From JAAZMI01 sp050948785 (lineage in GTDB: Bacteria > Bacillota > Dethiobacteria > DTU022 > UBA8154), in the NCBI GenBank assembly GCA_050948785.1, contig JBMNEM010000002.1:310001-374000 (forward strand): a DNA stretch of 64,000 nucleotides. Direction: 5' to 3'. Below the pieces are notes generated by a model that was not told the DNA's origin, ran no database searches, and saw only the letters and a list, made by a program, of their open reading frames with translations. The first letter of the stretch is position 1, and each line of letters opens with the position of its first letter. Positions 35,156 through 41,908 of the stretch are shown here, piece after piece. Position numbers and translations under genes: made by a program.

Positions 35156-35497
35156 TTACCTTATTCTTCTCAGGATGATTTCTTCGTGTTTGGTTACTTC
35201 GCTTTCTATTCTTTCCAGCTTCTCTGAATTAAGTTTGTACCCATCAAATAAAGCCTTAAGTTTTTGACCGTGGTCGTTTTCAATTTTGATCACGGTTTCT
35301 TTAATAGATCTAACGTCGGCCTTAACCTCCGCTAGTTCCTGTTTTGTAGCCATGTTAGCTTCTACGCTGGTAACCCTGGAGTCTATGTTGGTAACCCTGG
35401 AGTCTATGCTGGTAACCCTGGAGTCTATGTTGTTTATCCTTGAATCCATGTCTCCTATTTTTTCTAATATCTTCTCCAACAATTCCCTATCAGTCAT
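35156..35497 (-). CDS. Small coiled-coil protein with heptad repeats
   Basis: The 113-residue protein is not recognised as a named family. After MTDRELLEKILEKIGDMD it has IDSRVTS/IDSRVTN units of seven residues, then a second helical part (QELAEVKADVRSIKETVIKIE). The pattern of I and V every third and fourth residue predicts a continuous coiled coil; no signal or membrane segment is present. AAGGAGG lies just before the ATG. Similar small coiled-coil proteins are common near mobile regions, but no function can be assigned. Confidence 0.7.
   Translation of the reverse strand: MTDRELLEKILEKIGDMDSRINNIDSRVTSIDSRVTNIDSRVTSVEANMATKQELAEVKADVRSIKETVIKIENDHGQKLKALFDGYKLNSEKLERIESEVTKHEEIILRRIR
35369..35431 (-). 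repeat. Three tandem 21-bp repeats inside the coiled-coil gene
   Basis: Three adjacent 21-base units, each GGTAACCCTGGAGTCTATG plus two bases (TT, CT, TT), encode the IDSRVTx heptads. The near-identity at DNA level suggests recent expansion by slippage. Confidence 0.85.
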
Positions 35498-35640
35498 CCT
35501 TACCTCCTTACTTTTTAGCCATAAAACATCTTAATATTTTTTAATCGCTATGCGTATCCTTTCAACAAAACGGTAACATTTTACAAATCAAATGTCAACA
35601 ACTTTTTAAGTGGTCATTAGGTTTTATTGACTACCCCGCC

Positions 35641-36138
35641 TTACCCTTCTCTTACCCTTTTGGGCAGAGATGTACTGATTACTGCTGCCAGCACGCCGCC
35701 CAGCAGGGCATTATAGAATTGGGGCAAAAGCAAAGCCCCTGTGATTGGCGAGGGCAGCGTTAAAATATAAGTGGCCGCGCCGGCAATGATTAAAAATTTG
35801 ACCACTGCGCCTGCTGCTACTCCTGCAAACTGCCCGGCCTTGGAAGGCAGGAAGCGGTAAAGTAAACCTATCAAAAATGTATAAACAGCATTGCCGATCA
35901 TAATAAAAGGGATGGCCGGTGCCAGAGGAGCGGGCAGAATGCCCAGCAGCAGTGCAGCCCAGGGCGTAAGCAGCCCGATTATGACCCCGCTGCCCATACC
36001 TACCCAAAGTGTGGCCAGGGCCAGAAAAAAGTTAACCGCGGGGCCTGTGAAAATAGTTGGCAGGCGCAGCCCCTGCAATGCCAGAGTCAGCGCCAGGAAA
36101 AGCGCTGTCCGCGTTAGAAAATTTATATTTAACCGCAT
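35641..36138 (-). CDS. Putative ECF-type transporter substrate-binding (S) membrane protein
   Basis: The 165-residue protein is almost wholly hydrophobic, with about five or six membrane helices (for example FLTRTALFLALTLALQ, NFFLALATLWVGMG, FAGVAAGAVVKFLIIAG). An N-terminal arginine near the first helix and its size are typical of ECF S components, which bind a vitamin or cofactor and share an energising module encoded elsewhere. No ATPase or T component lies nearby. ATG 36138 has AGGAGG eight bases upstream; a TTG one codon earlier is less likely. It is divergent from hydCBA. The substrate is unknown. Confidence 0.65.
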   Translation of the reverse strand: MRLNINFLTRTALFLALTLALQGLRLPTIFTGPAVNFFLALATLWVGMGSGVIIGLLTPWAALLLGILPAPLAPAIPFIMIGNAVYTFLIGLLYRFLPSKAGQFAGVAAGAVVKFLIIAGAATYILTLPSPITGALLLPQFYNALLGGVLAAVISTSLPKRVREG

Positions 36139-36554
36139 CAAAAATACCTCCTAAAAAAAATTTATAATTTTACAACCCTCACGGGCAAATGTATGCACAT
36201 CCTTCACTTTCCCAAAAAATTAATTTATGATTCCACCGCAAGTATATGAAAAGAAGAGGCAAATTATTATTTGGGTTTGCTCAACTAATCCTATTTTTGA
36301 TTCCATTACAATTATCATAAGGTTAAAGTGGGGGAGTACTATCTATCTGAATCAAGAAATCGAATTTATGCAATGGAATCATTTATGTATTATTTGTCGC
36401 CGGGGAGGCAAACTTTAACTGTATTCTTGTAATCTTGTATTCTGTAAGCAGTTTCATTATGCAAGCAGCTATGTACAGTCATGACAGGTAAAAATCTGAC
36501 TTTAGTAAGCAAGCAGTCACAATATACGGGCAGCTGTGAGGAGGCATTCATTTT
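36139..36554. other. Divergent gap between the S-component gene and hydC
   Basis: No supported gene. It must hold the promoters of both flanking units. The sequence is AT-rich, with GGATTACAAT-like and TTGATTCCATTAC stretches, but I see no full consensus promoter and no clear Rex-type operator. A 63-codon frame at 36227-36418 lacks a ribosome-binding site and family features. Confidence 0.5.
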
Positions 36555-37055
36555 ATGGAGAAGACCGCAGCGCAATTAAGAGAGAAAACCAAAGATAAAT
36601 ATCAGGAACTGGATACTGTCCTGCAAAAATATAAAGGGCGCGAGGGTGTTTTGATTAAAGCTCTGCAGGAGGCCCAGGAAATGTACGGCCACCTGCCCCG
36701 CGAACTTCTGATCCACATCGCTTATGAACTGGATGTGCCTTTAAGCGAGATCTACAGTGTCGTCAGCTTCTATTCACTCTTTAAAACCGAGGCCGCCGGC
36801 CGGTGCCATCTGGAAATCTGCAGTGGCACCGCCTGTTATGTTAAAGGAATGGAAGAACTTCTTGCTTACCTGGATGAAGAGCTGTCTCTTAAACCAGGCG
36901 GGGTTACAGCGGACGAAAAGTACAGCTTGACCACGGCGAATTGCATGGGTGCTTGCAGCTCCGCACCGGTTCTGAAAATCAGAGAGGAGCTGCATGGCGA
37001 GATAAATTTGGAGCGCCTGCAGCAGCTTTTAAAGGAGCATGAACATGACAAATAA
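36555..37055 (+). CDS. hydC: NAD-linked [FeFe]-hydrogenase, NuoE-like subunit
   Basis: The 166-residue protein is a thioredoxin-fold [2Fe-2S] subunit related to NuoE. The four cluster cysteines are in CSGTACYVKG and NCMGACSSAP. It passes electrons within the soluble HydABC complex. GAGGAGG precedes the ATG at 36555. It is the first gene of hydC-hydB-hydA and overlaps hydB by 11 bases. HydABC enzymes of Thermotoga and acetogens oxidise NADH and reduced ferredoxin together to make H2, or run in reverse. Confidence 0.93.
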   Translation: MEKTAAQLREKTKDKYQELDTVLQKYKGREGVLIKALQEAQEMYGHLPRELLIHIAYELDVPLSEIYSVVSFYSLFKTEAAGRCHLEICSGTACYVKGMEELLAYLDEELSLKPGGVTADEKYSLTTANCMGACSSAPVLKIREELHGEINLERLQQLLKEHEHDK

Positions 37056-38565
37056 GCGGAAAGATATGCCCTTTTATCAAAAACAGCAGCGGCTGGTTTT
37101 AAGAAATTGCGGCGTAATCCCGCCGGACATCGATGCCTATCTGAGCAACCAGGGTTATGCGGCCCTGGCCAAAGCCCTGACGGAACTAACCCCGGAGCAA
37201 GTCATTGATGAGGTAACCCGCTCCGGGCTGAGGGGGCGCGGGGGCGGCGGTTTTCCCACAGGGAGAAAGTGGCTGGCCGCCCGGGAGGCGCCCGGTTCAA
37301 ATAAATATGTGATCTGCAACGGTGACGAAGGCGATCCGGGGGCTTTCATGGACCGCAGCATCATGGAGGGCGATCCCCACAGCGTCCTCGAAGGCCTGAT
37401 CCTGGCTGCTTATGCCGTGGGCGCCGGGCAGGGATACATCTATGTGCGCGCCGAGTATCCTCTTGCTGTTCACAGGCTGGAGACGGCCATTGGCGAGGCC
37501 CGTGAGGCACATTTTCTGGGAGATAATATCCTGGAACAGGGGTTTTGCTTCGACCTGGAAATCCGGGTTGGTGCCGGCGCCTTTGTCTGCGGTGAGGAAA
37601 CCGCGTTGATCACCTCCGTGGAAGGGGCCAGGGGTGATCCCAACCCACGCCCGCCCTTTCCCGTGCAAAAAGGTGTCTGGGGCCACCCTACAGCGATCAA
37701 CAATGTAGAAACGCTGGCCAATATTCCTCCCATTATTTTAAACGGGAGTGATTGGTTTACCAAAATCGGCACCGAAAAAAGTAAAGGCACCAAGGTTTTT
37801 GCCCTCGCCGGCAAGGTGCGGCATACCGGGCTCGTAGAGGTGCCCATGGGTACGACTTTGCGTGAAATTATCTTTGACATCGGCGGGGGGGGCATCCCCG
37901 ACAACAAAAAATTTAAAGCCGCACAAACAGGGGGGCCGTCCGGCGGCTGCCTTACGGCCGATCATCTGGATTTGCCCCTGGACTATGATTCTTTAAAAGC
38001 CGTGGGCAGCATCATCGGCTCCGGGGGGCTGATTGTCATGGATGAAGACACCTGCATGGTTGATGTCGCCCGCTATTTCAGTGACTTTAACCGCCAGGAG
38101 TCCTGCGGCAAATGCACCACCTGCCGCATCGGCACCAAGAGGATGCTGGAAATCCTGGAGAAGATCACCTCCGGCCAGGGTGAGGAGCAAGATCTGCAAA
38201 GGCTGGAGGATCTCGCCGTCTTGATCAAAAACGCCTCCCTGTGCGGCCTGGGCAGAGCCGCGCCCAACCCTGTACTCAGCACGTTAAATCATTTTCATGA
38301 GGAGTACCTGTCACATATCCAAAAGAAGCACTGCCCGGCCGGGGTTTGTCCGGAATTAAGCCGCCACTTTATACAGGAAGAAAAATGCCGGGCCTGCGGA
38401 CTTTGCGCGCGATTATGCCCGGCGGAGGCCATTGCCAAAGGCGAAAAGGAAAAGATCTACCGTATCGACCCGGCAAAATGTGTTGATTGTGGGCGTTGTG
38501 TGCAGGAATGCCCCTTTGAAGCGATCAAAGGCGGCAGAAAACGAAAGAAGGTGGCCAGGGTATGA
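37045..38565 (+). CDS. hydB: NAD-linked [FeFe]-hydrogenase, NuoF-like flavoprotein subunit
   Basis: HydB binds NAD(H) and FMN and is the probable bifurcation site. The protein shows SGLRGRGGGGFPTGRKW and GDEGDPGAFMDR (FMN and NADH sites), the [4Fe-4S] block SCGKCTTCRIGTKRM, and two C-terminal ferredoxin motifs, CRACGLCARLCPAEA and CVDCGRCVQECPFEA. It is ~506 residues, shorter than the ~600 of characterised HydB proteins, because the N-terminal thioredoxin-like [2Fe-2S] domain is missing. I prefer ATG 37045, seven bases after GGAG, over ATG 37039. It overlaps hydA by four bases. Confidence 0.94.
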   Translation: MTNKRKDMPFYQKQQRLVLRNCGVIPPDIDAYLSNQGYAALAKALTELTPEQVIDEVTRSGLRGRGGGGFPTGRKWLAAREAPGSNKYVICNGDEGDPGAFMDRSIMEGDPHSVLEGLILAAYAVGAGQGYIYVRAEYPLAVHRLETAIGEAREAHFLGDNILEQGFCFDLEIRVGAGAFVCGEETALITSVEGARGDPNPRPPFPVQKGVWGHPTAINNVETLANIPPIILNGSDWFTKIGTEKSKGTKVFALAGKVRHTGLVEVPMGTTLREIIFDIGGGGIPDNKKFKAAQTGGPSGGCLTADHLDLPLDYDSLKAVGSIIGSGGLIVMDEDTCMVDVARYFSDFNRQESCGKCTTCRIGTKRMLEILEKITSGQGEEQDLQRLEDLAVLIKNASLCGLGRAAPNPVLSTLNHFHEEYLSHIQKKHCPAGVCPELSRHFIQEEKCRACGLCARLCPAEAIAKGEKEKIYRIDPAKCVDCGRCVQECPFEAIKGGRKRKKVARV

Positions 38566-40325
38566 TCGTTTTGACCATTGATCAGCAGCAAGTCACGGTG
38601 GAGGAGGGCACTTCCGTCCTCGAGGCGGCACGCCAGCTCGGGATCGACATCCCCACCCTCTGTTATTTAAAAGACCTGAACGCACCGGCAGCCTGTCGTG
38701 TCTGTATTGTCCAGGTGGAAGGCCGGCCTACTTTTGATGCCTCCTGCGTGTTACCTGCCGAAAATGGAATGGTGGTTTACACCAATACCCCGGAAGTGCT
38801 GGCGGCACGCAAGCAGGTCCTGGAGCTTTTTCTTTCCGATCATCCCTTTGAATGTCTGACCTGTGAGCGCAACCTCAACTGTGAGCTGCAGCGTCTGGCC
38901 AAGCGTTATGGCATCAGAGATCTGCATCTGGCAGGCGAGCGCAACCATTTCCTGACGGACGATCTCTCTCCTTCTGTGGTGCGTGAACCCGACAAATGTA
39001 TTCGCTGCCGCCGCTGTGTCTCTGTCTGTGAAAATTATATCACGGCTTTTGTTTATAGGATGGTGGAACGCTCCTTCCAGTCCATTGTCGGCCCGGCGTA
39101 CAACGGTTCATTAATGGAGACCCCGTGCATCTACTGCGGGCAGTGCATTACCGTCTGTCCCACCTCTGCGCTGCGGGAAAAGGATTCCACCGCCCGGGTG
39201 TGGGAAGCGCTGGCCGATCCGGAGTTGCATGTCGTTGTCCAGACGGCGCCCGCCATCCGGAGCACCATTTCCGAAGAATTCGGGTTTCCTGTGGGGACGC
39301 CGGTAGAGGGGCAGATGGTGGCCGCCCTGCACCGCCTGGGTTTTGACCGCGTTTTTGATGACTGTTTTGCCGCCGATATCTGCGTCATGGAAGAGTCAAC
39401 CGAATTTTTGGGGCGCCTGGAAAAAGGAGGGCCGTTCCCCCAGTTCACTTCATGCTGTCCCAGCTGGGTCCTGTTCTGCGAAAAGTTTTACCCGCAGCTA
39501 GTCGATAACTTATCCGAAGTCAAATCACCGCAGCAAATTTTTGGCGCGCTGGCCAAGACGTACTATGCGCAGCAGGCGGGCATAGATCCGTCCAAAATCT
39601 TTGTTGTCTCGGTGATGCCCTGTGTTTCCAAAAAATACGAGCTTTTAAGGCCCGAAATGAATGCCAGCGGCTTCCGGGATGTAGACGCCGAACTTACTAC
39701 CAGAGAATTTGTTCAGATGATTTTCCAGGCGGGCCTGGATATAAAAAAACTGCCCCCGGAAGAATTTGACTCTCCCCTGGGCTCCGCCAGCGGCGCAGGG
39801 GTTATCTTTGGCTCTACGGGAGGGGTGATGGAGGCCACGTTGCGGACGGTCTACGAAAGGCTGAGCGGGAAACCGCTAAAACGATTGGAATTTGACGAAG
39901 TGCGCTCGCAAGAGTATAAGGAGGCCGTAGTTCACGCCGGGGATTATGAATTGAAGGTGGCCGTGGCCCGGGGCACAGGTGCTGCCCGCAGGCTGATCGA
40001 CAGGATGCTGGAAGGCAAAGAGGAATATCATTTTGTCGAAGTGATGGCCTGTCCCGGAGGGTGCGTGGGGGGCGGCGGGCAGCCTATCTATATCGAAACA
40101 AATGATTGGAACGAGCAGATCACTCACCGGGCCAAGCGCTCCCGGGGACTATATCAACTGGACCGGCAAAAAGAGTACCGCAAAGCACACGAAAACCCCA
40201 TGATCTTGAAACTTTATGAGGATTATCTGGGGCATCCCGGCGGCCCGCTGGCCCACAAGCTTCTCCACTCACGCCACTTTTCCCGCAAACTATATGCCGA
40301 TCAGGCCCTGCTGGTTCATGATTAA
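38562..40325 (+). CDS. hydA: [FeFe]-hydrogenase catalytic subunit
   Basis: The 587-residue protein begins with a plant-type [2Fe-2S] domain (CRVCIVQVEG), then a His/Cys-ligated [4Fe-4S] domain (HPFECLTCERNLNCELQ), two ferredoxin clusters (CIRCRRCVSVC and CIYCGQCITVC), and the H-cluster domain. The three H-cluster signatures are intact: TSCCPSW, MPCVSKKYE and EVMACPGGCVGGGGQP. This is the M3-type layout of NAD-linked bifurcating hydrogenases. The maturases hydE, hydF and hydG are not in the window. Repeats begin eight bases after the stop, with no terminator visible. Confidence 0.96.
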   Translation: MIVLTIDQQQVTVEEGTSVLEAARQLGIDIPTLCYLKDLNAPAACRVCIVQVEGRPTFDASCVLPAENGMVVYTNTPEVLAARKQVLELFLSDHPFECLTCERNLNCELQRLAKRYGIRDLHLAGERNHFLTDDLSPSVVREPDKCIRCRRCVSVCENYITAFVYRMVERSFQSIVGPAYNGSLMETPCIYCGQCITVCPTSALREKDSTARVWEALADPELHVVVQTAPAIRSTISEEFGFPVGTPVEGQMVAALHRLGFDRVFDDCFAADICVMEESTEFLGRLEKGGPFPQFTSCCPSWVLFCEKFYPQLVDNLSEVKSPQQIFGALAKTYYAQQAGIDPSKIFVVSVMPCVSKKYELLRPEMNASGFRDVDAELTTREFVQMIFQAGLDIKKLPPEEFDSPLGSASGAGVIFGSTGGVMEATLRTVYERLSGKPLKRLEFDEVRSQEYKEAVVHAGDYELKVAVARGTGAARRLIDRMLEGKEEYHFVEVMACPGGCVGGGGQPIYIETNDWNEQITHRAKRSRGLYQLDRQKEYRKAHENPMILKLYEDYLGHPGGPLAHKLLHSRHFSRKLYADQALLVHD

Positions 40326-40332
40326 AAAAAAC

Positions 40333-40461
40333 GGTGACAGGGGACGGTTCCCTTGATGGGGGAAGTGACAGGGGACGGTTCTCGGAAGTGACAGGGGACG
40401 GTTCTCTGTCACCTCGGGAACGAGAAGAAGGAGGTGACAGGGGACGGTTCCCTTGACACCT
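40333..40461. repeat. Four family-A palindromic repeats upstream of the RAYT gene
   Basis: Four units with GTGACAGGGGACGGTTC begin near 40334, 40364, 40388 and 40434. The third is complete, ending CTGTCACC; the others are cut short or end CCTTGACACC. Arms GTGACAG and CTGTCAC make each full unit an imperfect palindrome. They fill the gap between hydA and the transposase gene. Clusters of such repeats around their own transposase are typical of REP/RAYT systems. Confidence 0.88.
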
Positions 40462-40502
40462 CTTTTTTTGGGTGATATTCTTTGAAATGGAGGTGTTATT
40501 TC

Positions 40503-41270
40503 GTGCCCAGAAAACCCAGGGAAAAAAGCAGCACCGGTATATACCACGTTATGGTAAGAGGGATCGATGGACAAGATATTTTCCACGATAATAAAGATAA
40601 GCAAAAATATATTAGTATAATGAGTAAATACAAAGATATCTGTCAATATGAATTGTATGGCTATTGCCTGATGAGCAACCATGTTCATCTTTTAATCAAG
40701 GAATGTGAACAAACGGTATCGCAGGTGATGAGACGAATTGGGACGAGTTATGTATACTGGCATAATGTGAAATATGAAAGATCCGGTCATCTATTTCAAG
40801 GCAGATTTAAAAGTGAAAGCGTCGAGGATGATAAATATCTGCTGGTTGCATTGAGATACATACACCAAAATCCAATAAAAGCCGGCCTAGTGGAAGCATT
40901 GGCAGATTACAGGTGGAGCAGTTATTCTGAATATATTAACCAAAAAAATACTTTAACGGATATTAATTTTGTTTTGAGTATATTAAACCCCGATCAAAGC
41001 AAGGCGGTCGAAATATTTAAAGAATTTACTGCTCAGGATAATGAAGATAAATGCTTGGATATTAACATTGAAGGGAGAAAGCGGCCGTCAGATGAGGAGG
41101 TTAGAGAGCTGATTGCAAAATTTATAAAATCGGGTAATATACAGGTTCTCCGACAAATGGAAAAGGTTAGGCGAAATAAAATAATTAAAGATCTTAAAAA
41201 AAAGAATGCTTCTATAAGACAACTGGCCAGGATAACCGGATTGGGCAGACGAATAATTGAAAAAGCATAA
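40503..41270 (+). CDS. REP-associated tyrosine transposase (RAYT, Y1 family)
   Basis: This ~255-residue protein is a single-strand-type Y1 transposase of the TnpA_REP branch. It starts PRKPREKSSTGIYHVMVRG and has the HUH motif in MSNHVHLLIKE. The catalytic tyrosine is likely in DDKYLLVALRYIHQNPIKAG. The last ~70 residues add a helix-turn-helix (IRQLARITGLGRRIIEKA), probably for repeat recognition. GTG 40503 has GGAGGTG seven bases upstream. Unlike IS200/IS605, RAYT genes have no terminal repeats of their own and are thought to move REP sequences. The gene is intact and AT-richer than its neighbours. Confidence 0.9.
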   Translation: MPRKPREKSSTGIYHVMVRGIDGQDIFHDNKDKQKYISIMSKYKDICQYELYGYCLMSNHVHLLIKECEQTVSQVMRRIGTSYVYWHNVKYERSGHLFQGRFKSESVEDDKYLLVALRYIHQNPIKAGLVEALADYRWSSYSEYINQKNTLTDINFVLSILNPDQSKAVEIFKEFTAQDNEDKCLDINIEGRKRPSDEEVRELIAKFIKSGNIQVLRQMEKVRRNKIIKDLKKKNASIRQLARITGLGRRIIEKA

Positions 41271-41298
41271 CAAGTAGTGATGGGAAAGAAGGTGGCTT

Positions 41299-41414
41299 AG
41301 GTTGGGTGACAGGAAAAAGGTAGGCGACAGCAGCCTGAGGGGTGACAAAGAACCGGCCCCCTGACATCGATCATGACATCGGCCTCCTGTCGTAGAGGAC
41401 GTCCCCGCGGTTGG
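41299..41414. repeat. Degenerate family-A and partial family-B repeats after the RAYT gene
   Basis: The stretch holds worn family-A pieces (GGGTGACAGG at 41304, GGTGACAAAGAACCGGCCCC near 41340) and half a family-B unit, GACGTCCCCGCGGTTGG, at 41398-41414. They are less conserved than the upstream cluster, suggesting older copies. Confidence 0.65.
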
Positions 41415-41423
41415 AAAAGGGTT

Positions 41424-41522
41424 TTATCCTTCCAGAGCAGATTGGCGCCAGAACTCCAAAAAGAATACAAGAAATGAGCTGGCCATCAAGCCTAGCACCC
41501 CAGCTACGGCCATATTCAACAT
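41424..41522 (-). pseudogene. Relic of a Wzz-type chain-length-determinant gene (C-terminus only)
   Basis: Reading the reverse strand from the ATG at 41522 gives 32 residues, MLNMAVAGVLGLMASSFLVF followed by FLEFWRQSALEG and a stop. This matches the last membrane helix and tail of Wzz/CapA-like polysaccharide co-polymerases. Nothing of the remaining gene is present. A family-A repeat begins four bases upstream of the fragment and a partial family-B repeat lies ten bases beyond its stop, so the fragment is framed by repeats. It is surely not functional. Confidence 0.6.
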
Positions 41523-41525
41523 GGG

Positions 41526-41552
41526 GGTGACAGGGAACCGTCCCCTGTCACC
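41526..41552. repeat. Family-A repeat, complete palindrome
   Basis: A 27-base unit with arms GGTGACAG and CTGTCACC around GGAACCGTCCC, inverted relative to the copies upstream of the RAYT gene. The arms pair perfectly. Confidence 0.88.
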
Positions 41553-41707
41553 TTTTATGTTTGAGGTATGATAAAATCAATCTATAACGTGCGTATCTAT
41601 GATTTGTCTCCATTTGGTTGTGATATAATATGGACAGGAATATAGCTGTATGCCACGGTTTTGCGGGTAAAATCTGACCGGCTACATGCTGGGATCTGGT
41701 TTACCTG

Positions 41708-41904
41708 CCAGGGACTGTCCCCGCGGTTGGTTCCTTTCCAGGGGTTCTTCCCGGGGCTCACCCGCTGTTTCCATCGGCCAAGAGGGGTGCGTTTGCCAGC
41801 CACGGGTACCAGCCACAAGGACCGTCCCCGCGGCAGTTCCGTGGAAAGGCTGTTTATATTTTTCAGGCATTGCCGGGCTGCACCGGCCAAGAAGGGGGCG
41901 TTTG
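41708..41904. repeat. Family-B repeats and a duplicated segment in the purL leader
   Basis: Family-B units lie at 41708-41730 (CCAGGGACTGTCCCCGCGG, then TTGG) and around 41807-41835 (CAGCCACAAGGACCGTCCCC, then GCGG). Separately, CGGCCAAGAGGGGTGCGTTTG with one extra base trimmed (41775-41795) recurs with two changes at 41884-41904, right at the purL ribosome-binding site, so the start region seems to have been duplicated 109 bases upstream. A TATAAT at 41624-41629 could be the purL promoter. Confidence 0.65.
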
Positions 41905-41908
41905 AAAA

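Noticed and set aside
36227..36418. Possible 63-residue gene upstream of hydC
   Set aside because: No ribosome-binding site, no recognisable composition, and it fills a promoter region.
40333..40461. CRISPR-like array
   Set aside because: Spacing between units is irregular and very short, the units are themselves palindromic and differ in length, and no cas gene is near.
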